Below are positions 8,562 through 16,651 of a DNA stretch of 56,281 nt, piece after piece. The stretch comes from Clostridiaceae bacterium (GTDB taxonomy: Bacteria; Bacillota; Clostridia; Lachnospirales; Lachnospiraceae). The number at the start of each line of letters is the position of its first letter. Position 1 is the stretch's first letter. Location: the NCBI GenBank assembly GCA_009911065.1, contig QXWR01000034.1, positions 1 through 56,281 of the forward strand. Direction: 5' to 3'. Below the pieces are notes generated by a model. The model saw only the letters and a list, made by a program, of their open reading frames with translations. It was not told the DNA's origin and made no database searches. The position numbers were made by a program, and so were the translations under genes.

Positions 8562-10291
8562 ATTCCCTTATCCCCGCTTTCCAGTATCATGTCGTCCAAA
8601 GCATTGCCGGGCGGAACAATCGGCATAACATTTTCCTCCGGCTCAATGATAAATTCAATGACAGTAGGTACTTTTAAGGTGTGTTTTGCGTTTTCAAGGG
8701 CGGCGGCAATCTCATTTTCTTTTGTTACGCGAATACTGTTTGCTCCGTAGCTTTCCGCCAGTTTCATAAAATCCGGCGTATATTCCGGGCAACGCTCTGT
8801 CGGGGCATTGCAGCTGCTGGGGCAGCTTTTCCTGTACCGCATACAGGTGCTGGAATAACGCCTGTCGAAAAACATTTCCTGCCACTGCCGTACATTCCCC
8901 AAATAACCGTTGTTAAGTATGCAGATGGTGATTGGAAGTTCATAGCAGATTGCGGTCGCCATTTCCTGAATGTTCATCTGCATGCCGCCGTCCCCAGAAA
9001 TAACGATAACATCCTTTGACGGATTTCCGATTTGGGCTCCAATAGCAGCCGGAAAGCCATAGCCCATGGTTCCTAAGCCCCCGGAAGTAAGCATCTGCTT
9101 CTTTTCGCTTAATTCCAGGAACTGTGTCGCCCATAACTGGTTCTGCCCCACATCTGTGGCAATGATCGCGTTGTCAAACGTATGGTTGATTGCCCTTATC
9201 ACTTTTTCCGGGGTCATCCCTTCTGTTTTCATGGAAAGGGGATATTGGCTTTTCCACTGCCTGATCTGCCCCAGCCATTCCTGCGTGTCTAATTTCTGCG
9301 CTTTTTCAAGCAATGCCAAAAGAGCCGTTTTTGCGTCCGCAACAATGGGAATATCCACCTCTATATTTCTGGAAATCGAAGCGGGGTCTATATCTATATG
9401 GATGATTGCCGCATGGGTGGCAAAGTGTCCGGTTTTTCCTGTTATGCGGTCATTAAACCTTGTCCCGATAGAAAAGAGAACGTCACAATGACTGATGGCT
9501 GTATTCGCCGCATAGCTCCCATGGATTCCCAGATTCCCGATGTACAAGTCATGGGTTGTGGGAATTGCCCCTTTTCCCATGATGGTAGTAATCACAGGAA
9601 CCCCTGTCATTTCTGCAAGCTTTAGCATTTCCGAATGTGCATGACTGATGCCTACACCGCCGCCAGCCAAAAAGACAGGCTTCCTTGCATGGTTCAATAT
9701 CTCCAAAGCTTTCTTTAACTGTCCTGCATGGACGGAACGTTTCGGCTTATATCCTCTGATTTCGATTTCTTCCGGGTAGTCATCACTGCCATACTCCCTC
9801 TGTATATCCTTCGGTAAATCGACTACAACAACACCCGGTTTCCCTGTCCGGGAAATAAGAAAGGCTTTCCTGATGACCGCCGCCAATTCCTCACGTTTGC
9901 GGACCGTTACGGCGTATTTGCAGATACTTCTTGTGATACCCACAATATCAACCTCCTGAAAGGCGTCATTGCCAATCAGCCCGGTAGGTACCTGCCCGGT
10001 GAAGCATACCAGTGGAACACTGTCATAATTCGCTGTCGCTATCCCTGTCACTAAATTGGTAGCTCCCGGTCCGCTTGTAACCAGACAGACCCCGACTTTT
10101 CCCGTGGAGCGTGCGTATCCGTCCGCCGCATGGACTAATCCCTGCTCATGCCGCGGCAAAATAACATCAATATCCTGCTCGCCATAAAGGGCATTAAACA
10201 GGTCGATTGCCTGTCCGCCCGGGTAGGCAAACAGGGTATCTACCTGCTCCGCCTTGAGAGCTTTCACAAATAATTCCGCGCCTGTAATCAT
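8558..10291 (-). CDS. ilvB: Acetolactate synthase large (catalytic) subunit
   Basis: Thiamine-diphosphate and FAD enzyme that condenses two pyruvates, or pyruvate with 2-oxobutyrate. The catalytic Glu is in RHEQGLVHAADGYAR. The ThDP/Mg motif is GDGGMQMN...NNGYLGNVRQWQ. The C-terminus has the Cys-rich insert (RKSCPSSCNAPTERCPEYTPDF) seen in clostridial enzymes. Three ATGs stand in a row (10297, 10294, 10291); AGGAGG is 2, 5 and 8 bp from them, so I take the third. About 577 residues, full length. Upstream is an unusually palindromic leader. Confidence 0.93.
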   Translation of the reverse strand: MITGAELFVKALKAEQVDTLFAYPGGQAIDLFNALYGEQDIDVILPRHEQGLVHAADGYARSTGKVGVCLVTSGPGATNLVTGIATANYDSVPLVCFTGQVPTGLIGNDAFQEVDIVGITRSICKYAVTVRKREELAAVIRKAFLISRTGKPGVVVVDLPKDIQREYGSDDYPEEIEIRGYKPKRSVHAGQLKKALEILNHARKPVFLAGGGVGISHAHSEMLKLAEMTGVPVITTIMGKGAIPTTHDLYIGNLGIHGSYAANTAISHCDVLFSIGTRFNDRITGKTGHFATHAAIIHIDIDPASISRNIEVDIPIVADAKTALLALLEKAQKLDTQEWLGQIRQWKSQYPLSMKTEGMTPEKVIRAINHTFDNAIIATDVGQNQLWATQFLELSEKKQMLTSGGLGTMGYGFPAAIGAQIGNPSKDVIVISGDGGMQMNIQEMATAICYELPITICILNNGYLGNVRQWQEMFFDRRYSSTCMRYRKSCPSSCNAPTERCPEYTPDFMKLAESYGANSIRVTKENEIAAALENAKHTLKVPTVIEFIIEPEENVMPIVPPGNALDDMILESGDKGI

Positions 10292-10340
10292 CATCATTGC
10301 CTCCTTGTATGCGTGTACTTGCTTGCTTTTAGGTATGATA

Positions 10341-10368
10341 AAATGGCACTGAATATACAGTACCATTT
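10341..10368 (-). promoter_or_regulatory. 28-bp dyad ahead of ilvB, candidate operator
   Basis: AAATGGCACTG and CAGTACCATTT are inverted arms (10 of 11 paired) around a 6-bp centre, 45-75 bp upstream of the ilvB start. The size and symmetry suit a TetR-type dimer site. The neighbouring TetR (10515-11093) is a candidate binder, by proximity only. Confidence 0.45.
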
Positions 10369-10369
10369 A

Positions 10370-10505
10370 TAACAGTTCAGATACCCCTTGAACTGTTACG
10401 ACATACAGCCATTTAAAATCGCCTGCGGCGATGGGCTGTATGCCCGCGGCCATTGCGTTATCGTACGGTCAGCGCGGTAAACGCGCAGACCTATCTGAAC
10501 TGTTA
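10370..10505. repeat. Nested palindromic element between tetR and ilvB
   Basis: TAACAGTTCAGATA (10370-10383) is matched by TATCTGAACTGTTA (10492-10505). A further TTGAACTGTTA at 10388-10398 can pair with the left arm. Inside, CATACAGCC (10402) pairs with GGCTGTATG (10434) around ATCGCC/GGCGAT, and GCGCG/CGCGC forms another hairpin near 10472. The whole 136 bp could fold as a multi-branched cruciform or RNA. It could be a REP/MITE-like mobile repeat or a leader for ilvB. Confidence 0.6.
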
Positions 10506-10514
10506 CTGCCATTT

Positions 10515-11093
10515 TTACTTCTGTACAATCCCATTTACAAATATCTTCACACTGTTTTTGATAAATTCTTCTCTGCCCACATCCGTAAGGTTCTGGCCAA
10601 AAGACGCATTTAAAAAGGTATAACCAAACGTGGAAGAAAAAACAGTCATCGCCAGACTTTCAAAATCATAATGGGGAATTTTCCCCAGTTCCTCCATTTT
10701 CCTGAAGTATTCTGTCAGAGAAGAAATAAATGCCTGTGGTACTTTCATGATTATAGAGGCAGTTTCTTCATAAAGCTGCGGCGCTCTTAAGCCAATGGAC
10801 AGATTTACAAAATCTGGAGTGATTTTATCCATATATGCGTTCATAAACATCTCTAAATCCGGCTCTAACTCCCATTGCACATTTTTGAAAAGCTCCGGCG
10901 TAACATGCGCTCTCCATTTTTCCTGAGATACCCCTTGGAGTACAATATCTTTTTTATTTTGAAATTTACGGAACAGCGTACACTCGTTTACGCCGGCTAA
11001 ACGTGCGATATCTTTTGTCGTTGTGGCAACATACCCTTTATCACGAATCAGAGACATGGTTGCGTCAATGATTTTTTGGCTTGTTTCGTCCAT
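10515..11093 (-). CDS. TetR-family regulator
   Basis: About 192 residues. The N-terminal helix-turn-helix reads IIDATMSLIRDKGYVATTTKDIARLAGVNECTLFRKFQNKKDIV. The C-terminal helical domain contains PDFVNLSIGLRAPQ, typical of AcrR-like repressors. I start at MDETSQK because GAGAAGA lies just before it; a longer frame would read through the promoter. It belongs to a different TetR subgroup from the three paralogues elsewhere in the window. Downstream on the same strand is ilvBN, separated by the nested palindrome. Confidence 0.85.
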   Translation of the reverse strand: MDETSQKIIDATMSLIRDKGYVATTTKDIARLAGVNECTLFRKFQNKKDIVLQGVSQEKWRAHVTPELFKNVQWELEPDLEMFMNAYMDKITPDFVNLSIGLRAPQLYEETASIIMKVPQAFISSLTEYFRKMEELGKIPHYDFESLAMTVFSSTFGYTFLNASFGQNLTDVGREEFIKNSVKIFVNGIVQK

Positions 11094-11107
11094 TCTTCTC
11101 ACCCCTA

Positions 11108-11121
11108 AGCAAGTGCTTGCT
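11108..11121 (-). promoter_or_regulatory. Candidate autoregulatory operator of the TetR gene
   Basis: AGCAAG-TG-CTTGCT is a perfect 6+6 inverted repeat 14-28 bp upstream of the TetR start codon. This position suits repression of its own transcription. Half-site AGCAAG is repeated tandemly about 20-35 bp upstream of the ilvB start. Confidence 0.5.
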
Positions 11122-11182
11122 ATCATTCTATTCTCCTTTTTGTAAAAAGTCAATAGAAAAGATAATTCCTCCCGCTTTACTT

Positions 11183-11345
11183 ATGTACTCTCGGAGTCTC
11201 TTTGTGCCTGATTTTGTGAGATGATTTTTTGTCAGATGCGCATAAATTTATGAGGCGTACGTGGAACGTACGTTGATTAAATTTATGCGTATCTGGCGGA
11301 AAATCAGCCACAAAAGCAGGTGCAAGAGAGATTCCGAGAGTACAT
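11183..11345. mobile_element. 163-bp hairpin element flanked by ACTT direct repeats (MITE-like)
   Basis: Terminal arms ATGTACTCTCGGA and TCCGAGAGTACAT are perfect. Pairing continues inward at roughly 80 % through GCATAAATTTA/TAAATTTATGC to a GTACGT/ACGTACG centre. The element is bounded by ACTT on both sides (11179-11182, 11346-11349), and the match extends to ACTTATG because of the next three bases. Short, non-coding, terminally inverted and with a direct flank: the layout of a miniature inverted-repeat transposable element. It overlaps the stop of the SRPBCC gene by nothing but abuts it. Confidence 0.65.
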
Positions 11346-11347
11346 AC

Positions 11348-11749
11348 TTATGAGGTATGCTCCAAAGCTTTTCTTAAATCCGTTATATATAAACCCTGCT
11401 GCTTTTTCAGATACGCCCCGATAAACGGTTTCATAAACCATTTTTTTGCTGTAACATCCTCCGTGAAATCAATCGTTGTTACGTTGCCTTTGCTGGAGAA
11501 AATCCCTGTCCAATGCCCATGCATGTTGTCGTTCTCCATATCAAATTCCCAGCGCCGGCATTCTTCCCTCACTGTAACGGTGAAGGTGGTCTGGTAGCCG
11601 GATGTTGTATATTCCACGAACTGCTTATCATCTATGATTTCAACCCTGCTCAGATCGCTGCGCCACGCCGTATCCTCCAGAGAAGTCACAATCTCCCAAA
11701 CCTTTTGCAGTTCTGCGTGAAAGTCTGCTCTTATATTTGAAACTGCCAT
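11348..11749 (-). CDS. SRPBCC-fold (START/polyketide-cyclase-like) small protein
   Basis: A 133-residue helix-grip protein. It has an N-terminal DFHAELQKVWEIVTSLEDTAWRSDL segment, central beta strands (FTVTVREECRRWEFDMEN, GNVTTIDFTEDV) and a C-terminal helix (LKKQQGLYITDLRKALE). This is the layout of SRPBCC ligand-binding proteins. The substrate is unknown. It follows the TetR gene by 1 bp on the same strand, so it is probably the target and partner of that regulator. The MITE-like palindrome abuts its 3' end. Confidence 0.75.
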   Translation of the reverse strand: MAVSNIRADFHAELQKVWEIVTSLEDTAWRSDLSRVEIIDDKQFVEYTTSGYQTTFTVTVREECRRWEFDMENDNMHGHWTGIFSSKGNVTTIDFTEDVTAKKWFMKPFIGAYLKKQQGLYITDLRKALEHTS

Positions 11750-11750
11750 C

Positions 11751-12365
11751 TTAATGATTCCTTTCTTTCAGGTATACCCTTTTCCACTGTCCAACTCTTT
11801 TCAGGAAGTCCTTTTCCAGAGAATCCGGGTTCAGCTCCCCGGTTGAAAACATCTTCCAGTAACAGCTGAGAAGATAACCGTTAATCTCTTCTAACAGCAG
11901 CCGCGTATCAATCCCCGGCCGGAACAGGTCCATATCTGCCGGCCCCCGTATATCTTCTGTCCCGTGAAGATATGCTATCTTATAATGATTCTGAAGTTCT
12001 TCCCTGATTTCCGGATTTTCCTCAAAAAATGCCCTCAAGATAAACAGGTATATGGTCGGGGCTTCCCTCATAAAGACACAGCCTGCCAGAACCCTCTGGC
12101 AGAGGATTTCAAACAAATCCGTGGTCTGCGTATCTCCCTTCCTTACTTTTTCACGGTAAAGCCTGCATGCATGCTCCCAAAGGTATAGATACAGTTCTTT
12201 TTTATTTAGGAAATAATGAAACAGCAGGGATTTGGATACGCCGCCGGCATCCGCAAGCCTGGACATGGACGCATTTTTATAGCTGTTCCTGGAAAACACA
12301 CCATATGCCGCATTTATGATCTGCTCCTGCCTTTCCTGCGGAAGTGCAAAAAACTTCCCGTTCAT
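11751..12365 (-). CDS. TetR-family regulator (paralogue 2 of 3)
   Basis: About 204 residues, starting MNGKFFALPQERQ with AGGAGG 6 bp upstream. The helix-turn-helix is QIINAAYGVFSRNSYKNASMSRLADAGGVSKSLLFHYF. The C-terminus GELNPDSLEKDFLKRVGQWKRVYLKE matches the other two paralogues. It overlaps the end of the AlkD-like gene by 4 bp and abuts the SRPBCC gene, so a three-gene operon (glycosylase, regulator, SRPBCC) is likely. Confidence 0.88.
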   Translation of the reverse strand: MNGKFFALPQERQEQIINAAYGVFSRNSYKNASMSRLADAGGVSKSLLFHYFLNKKELYLYLWEHACRLYREKVRKGDTQTTDLFEILCQRVLAGCVFMREAPTIYLFILRAFFEENPEIREELQNHYKIAYLHGTEDIRGPADMDLFRPGIDTRLLLEEINGYLLSCYWKMFSTGELNPDSLEKDFLKRVGQWKRVYLKERNH

Positions 12366-13087
12366 CCCGAACCTCCTGATTCCTTTCCCATCCTGGTATT
12401 TGCGGAAATCAGACGTCCCCGTCCTTCTGCCTTTACCATGGTTTCCAGTTCCTTCGCCGTATCCTTTCCAATCCACCTCAATGCCTTGCTTTCTCCTTCC
12501 ATCCACTCGTGCGCCAGCAAAAGCGCCTTTTCATTATAATGAAAGTTCTTTTTTCCGATTTCCCTCAAAGCAGTAGAAACCGCCTTTTTCACATGCTCCC
12601 GTCCATCATCCGCATACTGCGTAACCATCTCCAGATAGCCGTCCAAGGTTTCATCCGTCAGCTTTTTGTCATGTATCACAGAAGCTGCAATCAGCACAAA
12701 CGCCGCCCTTTTTTTATATAACTGCGGTTCCCGTATCCACTTTGCAATAAAATTATCCCTGCTCTTCATCTTCAAAAATAAGTTTTTACATAGGTGGTCG
12801 CATAAATCCCAGGAAACCACATCAAGGAGCAGCCTTTCCGCCTCAGCATCCGTTGTCGCCTTCGGATTCATCAACAAGACCGCCAGCATCCTTGCCTCGT
12901 GGTATTTTGTATTCCACAGTTCAAATGCCAGCTCCTGCGATTTACCGGCTTTCTTTGCAAGGCCCCTTACTACGGACGTTGCCACACCAATACTGTTTTC
13001 GGCCGGTATCCCCATCCGAATCATATTTTCCCTGTATTTCTCAGAAGCCTGCGCCCTAAGCTCTTTCATCATCTCCTGACCATCCAT
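12362..13087 (-). CDS. AlkD-like DNA alkylation repair protein
   Basis: A 241-residue all-helical HEAT-like protein of the DNA alkylation repair (AlkC/AlkD) family. These glycosylases excise positively charged N3- and N7-alkyl purines. The motif VVSWDLCDHL carries the Trp-Asp pair used for catalysis in AlkD, followed by KKRAAFVLIAASVIHDKK and HVKKAVSTALREIGKKN. The start has GGAGG 6 bp upstream. Length is normal. Activity is inferred from the fold and these residues only. Confidence 0.8.
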   Translation of the reverse strand: MDGQEMMKELRAQASEKYRENMIRMGIPAENSIGVATSVVRGLAKKAGKSQELAFELWNTKYHEARMLAVLLMNPKATTDAEAERLLLDVVSWDLCDHLCKNLFLKMKSRDNFIAKWIREPQLYKKRAAFVLIAASVIHDKKLTDETLDGYLEMVTQYADDGREHVKKAVSTALREIGKKNFHYNEKALLLAHEWMEGESKALRWIGKDTAKELETMVKAEGRGRLISANTRMGKESGGSG

Positions 13088-13117
13088 CGGTATCCTCCTT
13101 CCGGTTCCATGCTCTTC

Positions 13118-13954
13118 TTATCGTACAGGAAGCCAGTATTCATAGACTGCGTCTTCCGGGTCTGCATGGAGATACACCTCAATATCCGGTATCTCTGCGT
13201 AGGTGTAGCCGGACGTAGGAAGCCACTGGGTAATGACACGCTTTTCCAGTTCCTGAAGGGTACGGTTCGTTCCCTTTCCTTCAAAAACCGCCCATTTGCA
13301 TGCCGGAATCTGATATTCTTCGTATTCCCCCGGCTTCTGATCGGAACGGACAGCAATCAGATATTTCCAGTCTTCCGTATGATGGATACTGACACCGAGA
13401 AGTCCCTCCGGCTTTCCCTCTGCCATGGAGAGTAATCTGGCAAGTGTTCCGTCTGCCAGTGCGGCATCCCATACCGCTGGTATCCTTTGAAAATTCTCTG
13501 TCAGTTCTTTCGACAGGGGACAGGACCGTCCCAGTATCCGGAACGCTTCTTTTTCCTCTATCCTGAACTGCAGCGGCGCCCCTCCGTGGATTGCCATGGA
13601 AAAAGAAATGGGCGGATATGCCTGAAAGGATACCGGTTCCGTTTTTACAGCGGAGGGCGTGATTCCATGAAAATTCTTAAAAGCCCTGGTAAACGCGGTG
13701 GGAGATTCATAACCATACTTCATGGCAATATCCGTTACTTTTCCATTTCCTTTTTGCAGTTCCACGGCGGACAGAGACAGCCTGCGCCGCCGTATGTATT
13801 CCCGCAGTGTCATGTCTGTCATATATAAAAACATCTGTTGGAAATAGTAGGAAGGGCAGCCTGCAATCCCGGCTACCTCCTCATAATCCAGTTCCCCATC
13901 CAGGTTCTCTTCTATAAAATCAATCGCCTGGTTCAATCGTTTTATCCAGTCCAT
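13118..13954 (-). CDS. AraC-family regulator with GyrI-like sensor domain
   Basis: A 278-residue one-component activator. Residues 1-105 hold the two AraC helix-turn-helices (DYEEVAGIAGCPSYYFQQMFLYMTD and TDIAMKYGYESPTAFTRAFKNFHGITP). Residues about 120-278 are a GyrI/BmrR-type domain that binds drug-like ligands, ending YTYAEIPDIEVYLHADPEDAVYEYWLPV. It lies 87 bp downstream of an ABC-2 exporter and probably senses or controls exported compounds. Confidence 0.88.
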   Translation of the reverse strand: MDWIKRLNQAIDFIEENLDGELDYEEVAGIAGCPSYYFQQMFLYMTDMTLREYIRRRRLSLSAVELQKGNGKVTDIAMKYGYESPTAFTRAFKNFHGITPSAVKTEPVSFQAYPPISFSMAIHGGAPLQFRIEEKEAFRILGRSCPLSKELTENFQRIPAVWDAALADGTLARLLSMAEGKPEGLLGVSIHHTEDWKYLIAVRSDQKPGEYEEYQIPACKWAVFEGKGTNRTLQELEKRVITQWLPTSGYTYAEIPDIEVYLHADPEDAVYEYWLPVR

Positions 13955-14041
13955 CGTGTTCCCCCTGTTGTTTTTATTATAGCCGATTCTCTCACAAAAA
14001 ACCTCGCATTTGAACGATACGAATTGATAGCCCGAAAGAAC

Positions 14042-14785
14042 TCACTCCCATTTAAAAAATTTCACCGCCGCGCCTGCGCACAGAATGGTAACAATCCCCA
14101 TAACCGCTGCCGGTGCCCAGACAGATTCCATATGTATTCCCAGAAAAGCCGCCTTCATAAGCTGTATCCCCTGTGTCAGCGGGAAAAGGGCAACGATTTT
14201 CTGCATCATCTTGGGCATCACCTCAAAGGGCAGCGTGGCCCCGGAAAAAATCAGCATGGGAAAGTACAAAAGGCAGGCGATCACACTGGCCATTTTTTCA
14301 TTTTTCGCAATGCCGCCCACCAGCATCCCGATGCTTAAGGTGGAAACCAGGGTAAGGAGCCAGCCTCCAAGGAATGCCGCCGGGCTGCCGGGAAGCCTTA
14401 CGCCCCAGAATACAGCCGCCATGGGAAAGACCAGAGCCATAGAAACCGCGGCATACAGTACATAGATAGTAAATTCCACCCCCAGCAGCATAACCGGGCT
14501 GATGGGCGTCACCCGGAACCGTTTGAGGATTTTCCGTTCCCGGTACCCGGCTACCACCAGAGGCAGCCCCATCAGGCCCCCGGCGCAGATGGAGATGGTG
14601 CAGACCGCGCTCATGGACTGCTCCAGGAACGTGTACTCCGCCCCCGGAAAGGCGGGCTTTGTCTGGTATATGAAACCAAGGATGACCAGTACCACAACCG
14701 GCATAATGACGGCAAAAATCACCATGTTCATATTCCGGATATTCAGCTTCAGTTCTGTTTTTAAAAGACTGAAAAATGTTCTCAT
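14042..14785 (-). CDS. ABC-2 type exporter permease
   Basis: A 247-residue permease with six membrane segments, basic N-terminus (TELKLNIRNMNMVIFAVIMP) and the ABC-2 loop GYRERKILKRFRVTPISPVMLLG. The final part MLIFSGATLPFEVMPKMMQKIVALFPLTQGIQLMK is characteristic of drug and antibiotic exporters of the DrrB/NodJ type. Start and the ATPase stop overlap by 4 bp. Confidence 0.88.
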   Translation of the reverse strand: MRTFFSLLKTELKLNIRNMNMVIFAVIMPVVVLVILGFIYQTKPAFPGAEYTFLEQSMSAVCTISICAGGLMGLPLVVAGYRERKILKRFRVTPISPVMLLGVEFTIYVLYAAVSMALVFPMAAVFWGVRLPGSPAAFLGGWLLTLVSTLSIGMLVGGIAKNEKMASVIACLLYFPMLIFSGATLPFEVMPKMMQKIVALFPLTQGIQLMKAAFLGIHMESVWAPAAVMGIVTILCAGAAVKFFKWE

Positions 14786-15525
14786 GCCACAACCTCCTCG
14801 TCCGCAAATTTCAAATAGGCATCCTCCAGACGCTCACAGCCGCTCTGAGATTTCGCCTGCTCCACGGTGCCGTAAAAGACGGCCTCCCCTTTTCTCAGAA
14901 TACAGATCTCATCGCAGAGGGCCTCCACCTCATCCATGAAATGGGAAGTGAGGAAGATGGTCAGCCCTTCACCCTTTAAATCCTCAAGAATCTTCCACAC
15001 CGTCCGGCGCGCCCTTGCGTCCAGCCCTGTAGTCAGCTCGTCCAGGAACACAAGCTCCGGGGTCGGTAGCAACGCCAGAACAATAAACAGCCGCTGGCGC
15101 TCCCCGCCGGAAAGACTTTTTACGGCATGACCTGTCTTATCCCCGATTCCGAAACGTTCACACAGCTTCCGCCAGTCTGCCGGCCTCTCATACAGGCAGG
15201 CAGTTTCCTCGCAAAGCTCGGATACCCTGATTTCCGGCTGGTAATCCCCTTCCTGAAACTGGACGCCCACTTTCTGAAATACAGCGCGCCGGTCCTTTTT
15301 GGCATCCCGCCCCAATACCAGGGCGGTTCCGCCATCGGCCTGTTCCGTTCCCAGGATGCATTCGATAGTGGTACTCTTTCCGGCGCCGTTTGCCCCCAAC
15401 AGACCAAAGACCGTTCCGGACTTGACTGACAGATTCAAGCCCTTCAACACAGTTCTTCCCTGATAGCTTTTGGTAAGGCCCGTTGTTTTAACAGCCTCTT
15501 CTGTTTTCTTTCTCGTTTCGCTCAT
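14782..15525 (-). CDS. ABC transporter ATP-binding protein (DrrA-like)
   Basis: Exporter ATPase of 247 residues. Walker A is GANGAGKST, the signature is LSGGERQRL and Walker B is LVFLDELTTGLDARARR, with Glu-Leu instead of the usual Glu-Pro. The H-loop is FLTSHFMDE. AGGAGG precedes the start. It lies between an AraC/GyrI regulator and its permease, so the cluster reads regulator-ATPase-permease-regulator, a plausible inducible drug-efflux unit. Confidence 0.9.
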   Translation of the reverse strand: MSETRKKTEEAVKTTGLTKSYQGRTVLKGLNLSVKSGTVFGLLGANGAGKSTTIECILGTEQADGGTALVLGRDAKKDRRAVFQKVGVQFQEGDYQPEIRVSELCEETACLYERPADWRKLCERFGIGDKTGHAVKSLSGGERQRLFIVLALLPTPELVFLDELTTGLDARARRTVWKILEDLKGEGLTIFLTSHFMDEVEALCDEICILRKGEAVFYGTVEQAKSQSGCERLEDAYLKFADEEVVA

Positions 15526-15559
15526 CTTATCCTCCTTTTTCCGGTAACGGTATGCACCG

Positions 15560-16447
15560 CTACTGCTGCTTTTTAATTGCCCGAAGCTCGATGTATCCCC
15601 TCTCCCCTCTGGGCTCCAGCTGGATGCGGGGGCTTTCCTCGTCCCACTCGTATCCGATCACAGACGGGTCATAATGGTCGATGGCATATTGTACGGCAAG
15701 AATCGCCTGGGAATAATCTTCCTCCCGGAAAGGCTCCCCCTGGACCGCCAGATACTCGGCGGCAGGCAGGGAAATGACATCAAACCCCTCCGGGATTTCC
15801 CCATGGTAATCCGCCTCTGCCTCCACGCCCTGTACATAGGTGGAAGTGCCGGGCTTTTTATAGGCTCCCGGCAGCCACAGGCAGACCGGCTCCCCGCAGA
15901 GGGAATCCATGCTTTTTAATATTCCCCAGACCTCACAGCTCACTTCGTCACAGTATGCAAAATAATCTTCCGCTTTTATTCCTCGTTTGATGATGACCTT
16001 TCGCTCCGGTTTTTGGATCACCTGGATAAATACGCTCTGGAGATTTTTCATTTCCATATCCAAAACATCCTTTCTCAGTTCTCCGAATTTCACGCCGTAT
16101 GGGATAAACAGGGCAATGGGCACCGGATCCTTCAGATATTCCCCCGGCCTGCAGCCGAATTCCCGGTAAAAGGCACGGATATACCCGTCCACACTGCCAA
16201 ACCCGCAGTCAAAGGCCGCCTCCGTCACAAGGCACTGTCCCTCCTTCAGCCGCATGGCGGAGCGGGAAAGCCGGAGCCTGCGGATATATTCTGCCGGCGT
16301 CACCCCCAAAAGCTTCTTAAACAGCCGGTAGGAATGCCAGGGAGAAAACAGGGAAACGGCTGACAGCTGTGCCAGTGTGATATCCGCTTCCAGATGGGCT
16401 TCGATATAATCCTGCATCCTCTGGACCGCCGCTGTCTGTTCTTTCAA
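15560..16447 (-). CDS. AraC-family regulator with GyrI-like sensor domain (second)
   Basis: A 295-residue protein. The AraC DNA-binding domain is N-terminal (ADITLAQLSAVSLFSPWHSYRLFKKLLGVTPAEYIRRLRLS, then VTEAAFDCGFGSVDGYIRAFYREFGCRPGEY). A GyrI-like domain follows (about 130-295) containing YFAYCDEVSCEVWGILKSMD. It is immediately upstream of the ABC-2 exporter and on the same strand, so it is the best candidate for its activator. Confidence 0.88.
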   Translation of the reverse strand: MKEQTAAVQRMQDYIEAHLEADITLAQLSAVSLFSPWHSYRLFKKLLGVTPAEYIRRLRLSRSAMRLKEGQCLVTEAAFDCGFGSVDGYIRAFYREFGCRPGEYLKDPVPIALFIPYGVKFGELRKDVLDMEMKNLQSVFIQVIQKPERKVIIKRGIKAEDYFAYCDEVSCEVWGILKSMDSLCGEPVCLWLPGAYKKPGTSTYVQGVEAEADYHGEIPEGFDVISLPAAEYLAVQGEPFREEDYSQAILAVQYAIDHYDPSVIGYEWDEESPRIQLEPRGERGYIELRAIKKQQ

Positions 16448-16651
16448 AATAAACCACCTTCTTCCTTGGGCTTATTATTTTATAATGACCCCTGCTTTTT
16501 ATCTCGACTTTTTTTGCTGTTTTCGGATATCATCGAAGAATCTCAAGAAGGTGGCCGGGGTGAAACGCCTTCCAGCACTGCATTGCGGAAATAACGGTGA
16601 ATAAAGTGCCGGATGTCTGCGGCATCTGTGCGTCTGGCTCTATGATGATAT
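16448..16651. other. 204-bp gap
   Basis: On the minus strand a short open stretch (16556-16657) reads DAADIRHFIHRYFRNAVLEGVS and ends in TGA. It looks like a protein fragment but I cannot assign it. The rest carries the AraC promoter region; TATAAT-like sequence occurs near 16485. Confidence 0.3.
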
